The notes: generated by a model not told the origin, from the sequence alone. Positions 37,932-47,650 are shown, counted from the first letter of the stretch. The stretch is 64,000 nucleotides of DNA from CAWJAP01 sp963834365 (GCA_963834365.1 CAWIBS010000007.1:1-64000), one strand, 5' to 3'. Numbers and translations: made by a program.

Positions 37932-40353
37932 CTATTGCACCACCCATTCGACCGGACGTGTGGCGTCATGCGGCGCCAGCGGCGGCGAGCGGTCGAAGTC
38001 CTTCCAGGTCAGCGGGCCGCGCACTCCCCACGGCGTGATCACCAGCCGGCGCGCGGCCGGATCGACGCGTGACGACGACGAAGCTCTGGAAGAACGGGGC
38101 GACGTTGTAGTCGAACATCGCCGACAGCCACTCGGCCGACGACGGCCACGCGCCGAAATCCGCGCGTCCACACCCATGCCGGCCATTTCCACCAGGGCGT
38201 GAAGCGCACGGATCTTCTCCACGACATCGCGCTGACTCGGGTAGTACGCCCACTCCGCTGTCGCCGGCAGATGCCGGCCACGCCAGCGACGGTGCCGAAA
38301 CTCAGGTAGGCGCCGCCGCCGCCGTTGACCCAGTGGTGCATCGCACCGGGGCCCGACGGGTCGTCGAGCGGCTCGCGATAGTACTCGAGGTCGTGCGTGT
38401 CGCCGGCCATGACGACGCGGACGCCGTGCGCGCGAAGCAGCTGGCGCAGCGCCATGAACTCGTCGTCGTCGCGCGCCACGTCGTGGCCGCCGGCGAAGAA
38501 GGGGTGGCCGAGCACGGCCATCACCATCTTGCCGCGCGCCTGCTCGAGCGCGGCACGCAGCCAGGCCAGCTGCTCGGCGTCGACGCCGCGGAGGACGCCG
38601 GTGTCGACGGCGAGCAGCGCGAAGTGAGGCGTCTGGACCTGGAAGAACGGCGCGTGCTGCGCGCCGGTCGGCACGCCATATTGCCGGCGAAGGAAGTTCG
38701 CCTTCGCGATGAACTCCTCGATGCGGGCGTCGGTCGTGCTGGACAGCCCGCTCGTCCTCTGCGATGCGGGCCCGCATCGCGGCTCGCGCCGCCTGCGGCT
38801 CGAAGAAGGTCGCGGCGAATCCTTCGAGCGCGTCGTACCAGTCGTGGTTGCCCGGAATCGCGTAGACCGGCTTGGTCACGCCCTTGAACGGCAGCCAGAA
38901 CCGCGACTCGTAGTCCTTCATCGCGCCGGTCGGATAGACGACGTCGGACGAGAGGACGACGAACCGGACATCCTCGGCGGCGGCGGCGCGGAGCAGCGAA
39001 TCGCGCAGCACGTGCTGGCTGGCGTCGCCCTCGCCCGTGTCGCCGATGACGATGAACGAGAACGGCTCGCCGCCGCCGACGCCGGCGGGCGTGACGGCAA
39101 AGCCGCGGCCGTCGAGCGTCGTGCGTCCGGCCTGGACGACCGCGCGGACCATCGCCGCGCGCCAGGCATCGGTGCGCGACGCGGCCCACGAGTTCCAGAC
39201 ACCCGCCGCCCAGTTCTCGGTGTCGAAGTACCAGCTCATGCCCCAGACCGGAACCGAGGCGACGATGACCGCGGTGAGCGGCAGCCCGATCTGGAGCCCG
39301 CGGCCGAAGGCGGACCTCAGCGAATAGCGGGCCGCGCGCAGGCGGATGGCGAACCGCATGCGCGACTCGAGCCACCAGCGCAGCAGCGCGGTCCGCGCCA
39401 CGCCGCGACGCCCGTGCGCGCCGGTCCCGTCGAGCACGCGCTCCCAGGCGCGGCGCTCGAGCCAACGAGTCGTCCTGCGGGCGAAGAGCCGAAGCGGGAC
39501 GATGACGAAGTAGGTGAGTGCGAGCGCGACGACGATGTCGCCCGCTACCGCGACCAGCGGCGAGAGAACGCCGAGCGCCGACTTGTCGAAGCCCATGCGG
39601 CTGACGTGAATGGCGAACAGCACCGCGACGAGCGCCGCGATCCAGCCGCGATCGGTGGCCACCCGGTCGATCTCGGCCCGCCTGTAACCGAGCCCCGGTC
39701 TCGGTCAGCCGCTCGGGCCGATCGAGGCCGATGTCCGCGATGACGCTGTCGTCGGTGTCCGCCTCGGAATAGGCGGGCACCGTCACGAGGTTGACCGTGA
39801 CCGTGACGAGCCGGATCCCGGCAGCCGCCGCGATCACCCAGTTCAGGGCGTATCGGCCGATCAGCAGCACCGCCACCACCGCCGCGACATTCCCGCCCGC
39901 GATCGCGATCTCGGCCAGAAATGGCCGACCGCGGGCAGCCAGCCGCGCGGCCGCCGCGAACCGTCGGAGCGCGTCGAGCGCGAAGGGCATCGCGACGAAG
40001 ACCGCCAGGGCCGCGGCGGCCAGCCATGAAGTGTTGAGCAGGATCAGCGCGAGCAGCAGCGTGAACGCCGCGCTCGCCCATGCACGCTGCTGCGCGGCCC
40101 CTGTCTTGCGCCTGAAGCTCTGGACGAACTCCGCGACCACTCCACCGACCAGCAGCAGCCCCGCCACGCGGTCCGGCTCCGCCGCCCACAACGGCGTCAG
40201 CACCGCGGCGACCGCCGACAGCCCCGTGAAGATGGCGAGGGCCGGCGTCGATGATCCAGGCCTCCAGCGGGTACTCACGGCGGCGATCCCGTTGCCAGTC
40301 TCTCGAAGAAGCCACGAGAGCATGGACACTCGCATGGTGACGTGGTGAGTCAT
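37932..40353 (-). CDS. Membrane-anchored metallophosphoesterase (several frameshifts)
   Basis: This is a large protein of about 805 residues when rejoined. The N-terminal 300 residues hold about eight hydrophobic helices (for example SAAFTLLLALILLNTSWLAAA). The calcineurin-like phosphoesterase domain follows: FIVIGDTGEGDASQ, VVLSSDVVYPTG, AIPGNHDWYDALEG, AVLGHPFFAGGHD and VVMAGDTHDLEYYRE supply the metal ligands. It ends WKDFDRSPPLAPHDATRPVEW. Frame changes lie near 39690, 38770, 38280 and 38075. The start overlaps the oxidoreductase stop (TGATG), and the amylase starts 53 bases after its stop, so the three form an operon. Confidence 0.82.
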
Positions 40354-41351
40354 CAGGCCCTGAGGGCGATTCGGTCGCCTCGGGTCGCCGCGTCGTAGGC
40401 GGCAAATATCAGCCGAAGCGTTCGCAGGTTGTCAGCGGCGGGCTGGGGCCAGGGCGCGCCATGCACGGCGGCGTCGGCGAAGGCCCGCTCGAAACCATGG
40501 AACGCTTCCACGTACTCGTCGGTCGGCGAGCGCCGTTCGTCGGTGACGACCGTCTCGTTTCGCACGACCCGGTAGCGCCCTTCGTCTCCGCGCGTGAGGC
40601 GGCCGTCCCAGACGGCCTCGCCCGTCTCGCCCAGGAGCACGACGGTTCCGCGATGGACCCCCGCGGCCCGCCAGGAGATCTCGACGACGGCCGTGGCGCG
40701 CGGGTAGTCGAACACGACATGGGCGAAGCTGTCCCCACGCACGCGCGGGTTCAGGCGCGCCAGCGTGGCGGCGACGCCGCGCGGCTCGCCGAGCAGTGCC
40801 CGCACCAGGTCCACCATGTGCACGCCGTACTCGAGCAGCACACCGCGCTCGTTCTCGAACTTGAACGGTTCTGGCGGTTCGCTCGCGTCGTGCTGCTCGA
40901 ACCGGGCGAACCTCACCTCGCCCAGATCGCCGCTGTCGCGCCGCCGGAGCACGTCCTGGAACCACGGTCTGAAGCGATGGTTCTCGTGGACGACAAAGGC
41001 TTTCGGATAGCCGGCCAGCGCCGCGACCAGCGCTTCGGCCTCCTCGATGCGATCGGTGAGCGGCTTCTGGCAGATGATGTGGACGCCGGCGCGCGACGCG
41101 CGCAGGCAGTGCGCGGCGTGCAGGGCCGGCGGCGTCAGGATGTCCACGAAATCGACCGGCGTGGACGCGAACAGCTCGTCGAGGCTCGCGAACAGCCGCG
41201 CCTCGGGCACGAACTCCTGCCGTCGTTCTTCTGCACGGCTGCGATCCGGATCGACCAGCGCGACGATCTCGACTTCCGGGATGCGGCGCCAGCCGCGGAG
41301 ATGGAACGGCGAAATGTTGCCGCAGCCGACGACGGCGCCGCGGAGCGTCAC
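40353..41351 (-). CDS. Gfo/Idh/MocA family oxidoreductase
   Basis: This 332-residue NAD(P)-dependent dehydrogenase of the glucose-fructose oxidoreductase/inositol dehydrogenase group has the Rossmann start TLRGAVVGCGNISPFHLRG (GxGxxG-like), a catalytic-region motif IICQKPLTDRIEEAEAL (the conserved EKP appears here as QKP), and LEYGVHMVDLVRALLG for the His of the active site. Substrate is probably a sugar or polyol. Its stop overlaps the next start. The frame is intact. Confidence 0.92.
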   Translation of the reverse strand: MTLRGAVVGCGNISPFHLRGWRRIPEVEIVALVDPDRSRAEERRQEFVPEARLFASLDELFASTPVDFVDILTPPALHAAHCLRASRAGVHIICQKPLTDRIEEAEALVAALAGYPKAFVVHENHRFRPWFQDVLRRRDSGDLGEVRFARFEQHDASEPPEPFKFENERGVLLEYGVHMVDLVRALLGEPRGVAATLARLNPRVRGDSFAHVVFDYPRATAVVEISWRAAGVHRGTVVLLGETGEAVWDGRLTRGDEGRYRVVRNETVVTDERRSPTDEYVEAFHGFERAFADAAVHGAPWPQPAADNLRTLRLIFAAYDAATRGDRIALRA

Positions 41352-41700
41352 GACCGGCCTCCTGGGCGGGGGATTCCACGGTGCCCTGAAATGGGTCGAG
41401 ATTCGCTCGCGAACGACATCGAGCCACGCCCGCGTGCCCGCCGGGCGTCGTCGTGAATGGTGGCCACGGGCGCCCAGTATAGGGCTCCTCCGGCCCGTGA
41501 CTCACGACTTGACCTGAGGTCACGGCGCGTCCGCTCTTGGGTCTTCTCGCTCCTGGAGTTCGTCTCGAGGGAGGGGTAGCAGGTGTAGGATGGAGCCGCG
41601 ATCCGGACTCCAATCAGGGCTGTTGAACGGGGTGGGGCTGAGAACGGGCGTCGAGCCAACTGTCGAACGGCCCTGATACTTCGGACGAAGGAGGAATCAG
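41352..41700. other. Divergent intergenic region
   Basis: This 349-base region lies between the oxidoreductase start and a secreted-protein start. It should carry promoters for both. A - strand frame (41348-41719) shows no family features. A perfect ribosome binding site, AAGGAGG, ends it. No repeat is seen. Confidence 0.4.
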
Positions 41701-42138
41701 ATGCTCCGCCGGACTCCACTGCCGCTCCTGATAGCGGTGCTGTCGTTGTGGTCGGAGCCGATCCTCAGTTCGGGCGCACAAGATGGCGCATCTCCAGTCG
41801 CGATCGTCGGGACGGTGGTTGACGCGGCCTGCTATTTGATGCACCCTTCCGCGGCTCATGGTCCGTCGCACGACGAGTGCGGCAAGGCCTGCGCCCTCGC
41901 CGGCGTCCCGCTCGGCGTCAGTGACCAGGCGGGCAAGCGGCTCTATCTCGCGGACGGCGCTGGCACGAAGCTGCTTCTCCCCTATCTTCACAAGCGGGTC
42001 CGCGTGAGCGGTCGCGCAGTGGAGCGATCCGAACCGCTCACGCTCGAGATGCCAGTGGGGGGAGCCAACAAGATGTCTGTGCGCCTCGACGGCGGGTATC
42101 TGGCCCTGACGGTCGATCGGGTTGAAGCCGAGAAATAG
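41701..42138 (+). CDS. Small exported protein with a conserved Cys/His region
   Basis: This 145-residue protein has a signal peptide (PLPLLIAVLSLWSEPILSSG) and an N-terminal region VDAACYLMHPSAAHGPSHDE followed by CGKACALAGVPLGV, with Cys and His spaced as in a metal site. The rest (LLLPYLHKRVRVSGRAVERS) looks like an OB-fold-like beta barrel. I know similar proteins only as uncharacterised. AAGGAGG ahead of the ATG supports the start. The beta-helix gene follows 38 bases later on the same strand. Confidence 0.78.
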   Translation: MLRRTPLPLLIAVLSLWSEPILSSGAQDGASPVAIVGTVVDAACYLMHPSAAHGPSHDECGKACALAGVPLGVSDQAGKRLYLADGAGTKLLLPYLHKRVRVSGRAVERSEPLTLEMPVGGANKMSVRLDGGYLALTVDRVEAEK

Positions 42139-42176
42139 CGAAACGCGACAGGGACGTGCCACTCAAGGAGGTCGAC

Positions 42177-43055
42177 ATGACGCGTAGCTGCCTGAGACTG
42201 GCCATCTACACCTTGGCCTCGATCTCATGTCTGGAAACCACTGCGTGGGCAGCCCACCAGGTTTCCGGGACCCTGACCAGAACCTACGTCATCGTCGAGG
42301 ATACGGACCTCGTGGGTGACGTGATCTGCGATGTGGGAAGCAGCCCGTGCTTCTCGTTTGGCGCCTCCGGTGTGGAACTGCGCCTGAACGGCTTCACGAT
42401 CACCGGCAAGGCGGATGCCGTCACGGGATGCGGCGGAGCCAATTCGCCCAACGAGTTCGGCATCACGAGCAACGGCCAGCATTCCGTCGGCGTGAGGGGC
42501 CCGGGAGTCGTGCAGCGCTTCCGGAATCATGGCGTCGTCGTCACTGGCGGCTCGCGAAACGCGCGCATCGAGGGCCTCACCGTCTCGACCAACTGCACGG
42601 CCGGGATTCGAGTGCTGGTCGCCGCGTTCGACACGCTCGTGGAGGGCAACACCGTCGTGCGGAACGGCGCCACCACCCCGGGGTCCTCCTGCGGCGGCAT
42701 ATGAGTGAACGGCCAAAACAGCCGGGTCCGGCTGAACATCGCTCACGGTAATGGCTACGACAATCCACCGGATGATTTCGGCATCGGCGTGATCGACGGG
42801 GGCCACGACAACTACATCGACGAGAACACCATCTCGGGCAACACCAACGGCCTCTACATAACGGCCGGGGCGCGCAACACGCGGGTGAGGAACAACGTCA
42901 TCGTCGGCAACCCGGCCATCCAGGTCGGGAGCGCACAGCCGGATGCGCGCGCGCACGACATCGTGAACCTGGCTCCCCCAGGTGAAACGAAGTTCGAACG
43001 CAACGTCTGCCTGACCGCCGTGAATGCGCCTTGCCCGGTGGTGGTGCGCGAGTAG
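42177..43055 (+). CDS. Secreted right-handed beta-helix protein, interrupted by an in-frame TGA
   Basis: This exported protein of about 290 residues has a signal peptide (LAIYTLASISCLETTAWA) and a parallel beta-helix built of repeats such as NARIEGLTVSTNCTAGIRV, DTLVEGNTVVRNGA, DNYIDENTISGNTNGLYI and TRVRNNVIVGNP. A TGA at 42702-42704 interrupts it in frame (CGGI, stop, VNGQNSRVRLN) and the repeat pattern continues unbroken after it. No base shift is needed, so this is a nonsense change or base-call error. Function unknown; beta-helices often bind or cleave polysaccharides. AAGGAGG precedes the ATG. Confidence 0.82.
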
Positions 43056-43065
43056 CCAGGCTCGA

Positions 43066-43539
43066 CTACTGAAAGCCGGCACGCATCGTCCCCTCGATGC
43101 GCGTCACCGCGGCGATCAAGTCGCCCAGACAACAGGCGCCTCGAGGATTTCGAATGTCACACGCGCAACGCTGCGCACAGATGTGTTCGCGAATGCGATC
43201 GACCACCGTGGTACGTCCGTGCTCACGAAGCTCGGAGCGAATACAGGATTCGGTCTCCCCGAAGCAGTAACAGAGGAGACGTGCGCCTTCGGGCTCCTTC
43301 TGCCAGACCGGCACACGGAGATCATTCGTGCCGAAGCGATCGCCGGCGTCTCCGAAGTACACGACGTCGCAGGCCGGATCACCGCAGAAGCGATAATGCG
43401 TCAGCTGAACGCGCCGAAGAGCGACCTCCGTCAGCAGCGCCTTGACCGTCTGAAGTGGAACGGCCACACCGCGCTCGCCGCATGCAGAGCACGCACGGGC
43501 GCCGGGCTCGACGGCAGGGAGTTCGCAGCAGCCGCCCAT
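43066..43539 (-). CDS. CopZ-like iron-sulfur metallochaperone (zf_CopZ type)
   Basis: This 157-residue protein is related to the N-terminal domain of archaeal CopZ: a zinc-ribbon half (CSACGERGVAV, then YRFCGDPACDVVYF) and a BFD-like [2Fe-2S] half (LLCYCFGETESCI, then CAQRCACDIRNPRGACCL). Such proteins load or reduce metals for copper or mercury handling. It has no C-terminal HMA domain, and no copper ATPase or mer gene lies nearby, so its partner is not in this window. Start at 43539 is not firmly fixed. Confidence 0.82.
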   Translation of the reverse strand: MGGCCELPAVEPGARACSACGERGVAVPLQTVKALLTEVALRRVQLTHYRFCGDPACDVVYFGDAGDRFGTNDLRVPVWQKEPEGARLLCYCFGETESCIRSELREHGRTTVVDRIREHICAQRCACDIRNPRGACCLGDLIAAVTRIEGTMRAGFQ

Positions 43540-43702
43540 CGGTCACGAGTATCAACCTTCAAGTGCACGTCGGAGTCAAGCCACAATCGGAACGTCTGGA
43601 AACAGGTCGGCCGGCCCGTGGCTCGTTGCCAGTCAGCCAGTCCTGCCGGGCTGATATCGCCGTAGAATGAGCAGGCGCATGCGGCGCCAGGACTGACATT
43701 CC

Positions 43703-44330
43703 ATGACCCGATCTGTGATGACCATCATTGCGCTGGCGGCGACTGCCGGCGCCGCGCTCGGCGCGGACCCGAAGTTCACCTCGCGATGGCGGGCGCCCGG
43801 TGTGGCGCAGGTGAGCTTCGCCGGCAAGAAAGTGGCCGCGCTCATCATGAGCCAGGACGAGTCGCTCCGGGTCGCGGGCGAGGAGGCACTCACGCGCGAG
43901 CTGACCAGCCGCGGGCTGCAGGGTGTCGCCACGTATCGCATCGTGCCGCGCGAGGAACTGGTCGTGACCGAGAAGGCGCGCGGCTGGTTCGAGAAGTCGG
44001 GGGTCGAGGGCGTGGTGGCGATGCGTCCGGTGAGCGCCGACAAAGTGAACATCCTACAATCCGGGCACGTGGGTCACGCCCTCGTATGGCACGCTGTGGG
44101 GCTACTACGGGTACGGGTGGGGCAGCGTCTATATTCCGGGCTCCGCCCGGCAGGACACGGTCGTCGTCGTCGAGACGACGATCTACAGCGTCCCCCGGAA
44201 CGAGCTGCTGTGGGCCGGCGTCAGCGAGACGAAGAACCCGAAGCAGCTGGCCTCGTTCATCCAGGATCTCGCGAGCGAGTGCGTCAAGGAGCTCCACGAG
44301 GCGGGGCTGGCGCGCAGCATCGAGAAGTAG
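43703..44330 (+). CDS. Exported DUF4136-like protein (one frameshift)
   Basis: This secreted protein of about 205 residues has a signal peptide (SVMTIIALAATAGAALGADP). The first half (VAQVSFAGKKVAALIMSQDE) is in one frame; the second, starting YNPGTWVTPSYGTLWGYYGY near 44050, is in another and ends LHEAGLARSIEK. A Tyr/Gly-rich middle precedes ARQDTVVVVETTIYSVPRNE and LLWAGVSETKNP. The layout is like small lipoprotein-type DUF4136 proteins, but there is no lipobox. Function unknown. Confidence 0.72.
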
Positions 44331-44361
44331 CGGCCGCGCAGGCGGCAGCCGGTGCGCGCCG

Positions 44362-45603
44362 TCACGACGATGGCGGCACCAGCGTCCAGCCGCGTGCGCG
44401 CATCTCGCGTGTCGCGCGATCGGAGGCCCGTCCCGTCAGCGCCGCCTTCAGCTCCTTCGCGCCGAGCTCCTTGCGCATGCGCGCGCCCATCCCGGTGACC
44501 GCCCGTTCGGTCGCCTGTGTCCATCGCACCCAGTCGAGCGGCAGCAGGGCGACTGCACTGCCGCGGCGCGACAGCGCCACGAGCGCCCGCGAATCGGGGA
44601 GCAGGCGCGCGATCGGATCGCGTGCGTGCCATTTCTGCAGCATCTCCGCGCTTTCGACGAAGAACAGCGCCTCCCGCTCGCTGCGGGCCTCGGCGGCCGT
44701 CGCGACGTAGTCGGCAGACTCCGTGGCGCGTGCGGCGTGCAGCGCGGCGATGAGCCGCGTCTGATAGGTGAGCGTGAACCAGTCGTTCGCAAACAGCGTC
44801 TTCGCCAGGCGCTCCGACACTCCGAGCTCCTTCAGGCGTTGCTCGTTGATCTTCCGAAGCTCCTCGGGATCCTTGCTCCACACCAGGTCTCCGACGCTCG
44901 CCGTCATCCCGACCACCTGCGGAATCGGCAGCACGACCTTGGTGGCAATCGACCCGGCGGCATCCACCTTGGCCACCGATTCGAGCGCGTCACGCAGGAC
45001 GGTGTTGGTGGAGTAGGGATCGACGCCGAGCTTCGCTGCCCAGCGCCGTGTTGCACCGGTGACCCCCAGGACGCTCTTCGCCACGCTGGTGCCGGCGTTG
45101 TCTCCCGCCGGTGCCCCGTCATCGGACTGGTCCTTCGACTCGTCGATCGCGCGCTCCGTCCGGCGTCCGAGATTGACGCCGAAGCGCTTGATCCCGGCGC
45201 CGATGCCCTTGGCGGTCTCCACCGGATCTTTGGCAGCGGCGACGACCCCCTCTCCCACCTTGACCACCGACTGGCCGGCCGCCTGGAGGAAGACCTCGGT
45301 CTTCGACACGTCGCCAAGCGCCGCAATCGCGGTGATCTCGTGGATGCGCACCGCGAGCGCCAATCGGCCGTTCGCCTCGAAGGTGCCGAACGGCGAGGTC
45401 AGGGTGAACTCGTGAAAGTAGCTCTCGGTGCGGACGGCCTCATCGACCTGATGGTGCGGTCCCTTGAGCAAAGCCGGTGTGAGCAGGCCGGAGGCCTTGA
45501 AGGCCGGGGCCGGTTCGTCTTTCTGCTGCGCGGCCACCGCGATCGACGCGCCGGCCGCCGCGCACACGGAAAAGACAAGGGCTGCCAACCAACGCTCACT
45601 CAC
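44362..45603 (-). CDS. Hypothetical exported protein
   Basis: This protein of 413 residues belongs to no family I recognise. A signal peptide (WLAALVFSVCAAAGASIAVAA) is followed by a beta-type domain (YFHEFTLTSPFGTFEANGRL) and a long helical C-half rich in Ala, Arg and Glu. GTG 45603 is supported by GAGGTG eight bases upstream and by the signal peptide; the longer frame reads through the low-complexity array. The gene converges on the DUF4136-like gene, with 31 bases between stops. Confidence 0.75.
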   Translation of the reverse strand: MSERWLAALVFSVCAAAGASIAVAAQQKDEPAPAFKASGLLTPALLKGPHHQVDEAVRTESYFHEFTLTSPFGTFEANGRLALAVRIHEITAIAALGDVSKTEVFLQAAGQSVVKVGEGVVAAAKDPVETAKGIGAGIKRFGVNLGRRTERAIDESKDQSDDGAPAGDNAGTSVAKSVLGVTGATRRWAAKLGVDPYSTNTVLRDALESVAKVDAAGSIATKVVLPIPQVVGMTASVGDLVWSKDPEELRKINEQRLKELGVSERLAKTLFANDWFTLTYQTRLIAALHAARATESADYVATAAEARSEREALFFVESAEMLQKWHARDPIARLLPDSRALVALSRRGSAVALLPLDWVRWTQATERAVTGMGARMRKELGAKELKAALTGRASDRATREMRARGWTLVPPSS

Positions 45604-45648
45604 GCGTTCACCTCGCTGCGCGCAGACTAACAGCCTGCGGGCGGGTTT

Positions 45649-45722
45649 GAAAGGCACAAGGCACGAGGCACAAGGCACAAGGAAGGTTCAAAGGTCAGAA
45701 CGTCAAAGGGTCCAAGGGTTCA
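45649..45722. repeat. Short-word array at the mutM 3' end
   Basis: This low-complexity tract consists of about four AGGCACA-like heptamers followed by about five TCAAAGGG-like octamers. Its last unit contains the stop codon of mutM. It resembles the larger array at 63.6-63.9 kb in style, though not in sequence. It may help end transcription or may be neutral. Confidence 0.6.
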
Positions 45723-46535
45723 ACCGCGCTGGCACGCCGGGCAGTAGAAGGTGGAACGCCCCGCCTGAACGACGCGCCGGATCGTCCCGGCGCACCGGGG
45801 CGTCGGGCACGCATCGCCTTCGCGCTCGTAGACGCGGAAGCGCGAGTCCCGATATCGAGCGGACGACGAGATCGCGATGGCCCGCCGCAGGACCTGCTTG
45901 ATCGCAGTGGCGAGACGATCGGCGTCCGCGCGCGGCCGGCCCGACGGCGACGCCAGCGTCGAGGCCTTCCGCCGCGGCGAGACGCCGGCCAGGTGCAGCG
46001 CTTCGCTGGCGTAGATGTTGCCCAGACCCGCCACCACACGCTGGTCCATCAACGCCGCTTTGAGCGACGTCCGGCGTGCGGCACAGGTGCGTGCCAGCGT
46101 CGCGCCGTCGAACGCCGCCGACAGTGGCTCCGGTGCCATCGTGCTGAACGGCGGCTGCGCCGGCAGCCGGGCGGTCGCGACGAGATCCATGACGCCGAAG
46201 CGTCGAGGATCGTTGTAGACGACCGCGAGCTTCGAGGAGAGGATCAGCACGACGTGATCGTGCGGCTGGACCGCCGCGTCCATCGACTCGACCCGGAAGG
46301 TGCCGGACATGCCGAGGTGCATGACCAGCGTGTCGCGAGACGAGAGCGCGGCCAGCAGATACTTGCCGCGCCGCGTCAGTTCCTCGACGCGACGACCGCG
46401 GATCCGTTCTGCGAAGCGATCAGGAAAAGGCCGCCGAAGGCCATGACGCCGCAGGAGAACCCGAGCGATCGCCGTGCCCTGAAGCACGGGTTCGAGCTCG
46501 CGGCGGACGGCTTCGACCTCGGGTAGTTCCGGCAC
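45720..46535 (-). CDS. mutM: Formamidopyrimidine-DNA glycosylase MutM/Fpg
   Basis: This 271-residue base-excision-repair enzyme removes oxidised purines such as 8-oxoguanine and cuts the abasic site. The catalytic N-terminal PELPEVE (Pro after the start Met) is intact, the beta-elimination lysine is in RRGKYLLAAL, the helix-two-turn-helix has VVAGLGNIYASEALHLAGV, and the C-terminal zinc finger has CPTPRCAG and FYCPAC. The start is GTG 46535. Directly upstream is a degenerate end of the MITE-like repeat. The frame is intact. Confidence 0.95.
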   Translation of the reverse strand: MPELPEVEAVRRELEPVLQGTAIARVLLRRHGLRRPFPDRFAERIRGRRVEELTRRGKYLLAALSSRDTLVMHLGMSGTFRVESMDAAVQPHDHVVLILSSKLAVVYNDPRRFGVMDLVATARLPAQPPFSTMAPEPLSAAFDGATLARTCAARRTSLKAALMDQRVVAGLGNIYASEALHLAGVSPRRKASTLASPSGRPRADADRLATAIKQVLRRAIAISSSARYRDSRFRVYEREGDACPTPRCAGTIRRVVQAGRSTFYCPACQRG

Positions 46536-46575
46536 TGCGCCACATTGTCAACCCGAGTGAGCCGACGGGTCGAAT
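46535..46575 (-). repeat. Degenerate end of the MITE-like element at the mutM start
   Basis: CTGCGCCACATTGTCAAC at 46535-46552 is identical in complement to the left part of the copy at 54716-54833, and the flanking bases to about 46575 keep a weak match to the terminal repeat (CGGCTCACTC). The element abuts the mutM GTG codon. No inner hairpins remain. Confidence 0.5.
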
Positions 46576-46897
46576 CCGGGCGCGCGCTGGCTGCTGCCTC
46601 AGCGACGCCGTGGGCCCAAGGTCCAATAGTCGCGGCGGCGAGCGGAACATACGCTGGTCCTGCGTCGTATGCCCAGAAGGTCACGTGTACGCGTCGGACC
46701 GACTCGAGCGTGATCGGCGCGCGAGGGATGAGCTCGAAAGACTGCCGGTGCTCGTCCGGCGCAAGCCCAACCCCGAGACGCCGGGGTCCCAGGCCGATGC
46801 GGAATCGCCCCGCCTTCGGTTCTGCTCACCGACCTCGGATCGCGCCATCCGGCTCATTGGATCGCGCAACCCCAAGCACATGGCAAAAGGAGTTTTC
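46576..46897. other. Intergenic region between mutM and the beta-barrel gene
   Basis: Over 300 bases lie between two divergent starts. I see no coding features; the open frame that runs through it toward 46898 has the wrong composition for a protein. It ends with AAAAGGAG before the barrel gene ATG. Confidence 0.4.
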
Positions 46898-47650
46898 ATG
46901 CATATTCGGCGAGTTTTCCTCTGCTGCTCGATTGCGATGTTCGCGCTGCTCTGCGCCCGTGACGCCCGGGCGCAGGGTCAGGTCGACGAGAGCCCGTGGG
47001 TCTTCGATGTCGGCCTCGGACTCGACCTCCCCGTCAACGGCAACGTGAACTCGGGTGCCATCGGCTTTCTGCAGGGGCAGGCCGCTGCGATTCTGCCGAA
47101 CTCGTACGGTGATGTCTACGGCACCGGCCTGCAATTCCGCTTTGGAGGCGGCTACGAGCTGAACGAGATGTCGGAAGTGCGCGGGATCTTCACCTACCAG
47201 TCAGCGGACGCCGACCTGGTGCGGCTCGGGGACATCGGGGCGTCGAGCCTGTACGCTCAGTACTCCGACTACAAGAGCCTGTCGCTCGACTTCGGATACC
47301 GGCGCTACGTGCCGATCGAGAGGACCGGTCTCCGCGTCTACGGCGAAGCCACGCTCGGGCTGGCCTTCATCGACGAGATCGACGTCCTGTTCGGGGCCCC
47401 GCAGTCGAACATCGTGTTCGACCAGACCGATTTCTACGATTCGACCGCCGCCTTTACCCTGAGCTTCAATGCCGGCGTGCTTTTCCGCATTGCCGAACAG
47501 ATGGACCTGAACGCGCAGGTCGGGCTGCGGCGCGTGAGCGGGCTGGCCGACGTGGACCAGTTCGAGGGCACCGGCCTCGAGGACATCAACAACGATACGT
47601 CCCGCCTGACGTTCCCGGTTGTGGTGGGTGTGCGTTTCCGGTTCAATTAG
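46898..47650 (+). CDS. Outer-membrane beta-barrel protein
   Basis: This exported protein of 250 residues has a signal peptide (VFLCCSIAMFALLCARDARA). The body alternates short amphipathic strands with Gly and aromatic residues (FRFGGGYELNEMSEVRGIF, LSLDFGYRRYVP, GEATLGLAFIDEI) and ends in the outer-membrane signature VVVGVRFRFN, with a C-terminal aromatic-Arg-Phe-Asn. It is probably an OmpA/OmpW-like eight- to ten-strand barrel. AAAAGGAG precedes ATG 46898. Function unknown. Confidence 0.85.
   Translation: MHIRRVFLCCSIAMFALLCARDARAQGQVDESPWVFDVGLGLDLPVNGNVNSGAIGFLQGQAAAILPNSYGDVYGTGLQFRFGGGYELNEMSEVRGIFTYQSADADLVRLGDIGASSLYAQYSDYKSLSLDFGYRRYVPIERTGLRVYGEATLGLAFIDEIDVLFGAPQSNIVFDQTDFYDSTAAFTLSFNAGVLFRIAEQMDLNAQVGLRRVSGLADVDQFEGTGLEDINNDTSRLTFPVVVGVRFRFN

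Noticed and set aside
41348..41719. 123-codon - strand frame in the intergenic region
   Set aside because: Ser/Arg-rich with no motif, no ribosome binding site, and overlapping the oxidoreductase start.
42702..42704. TGA as selenocysteine or recoded stop
   Set aside because: The position is in a structural beta-helix turn without redox context, and no insertion hairpin follows.
46560..46600. tRNA-like GGTCGAATCCGG
   Set aside because: It lacks the second T of the T-loop and no acceptor or anticodon stems can be paired around it.
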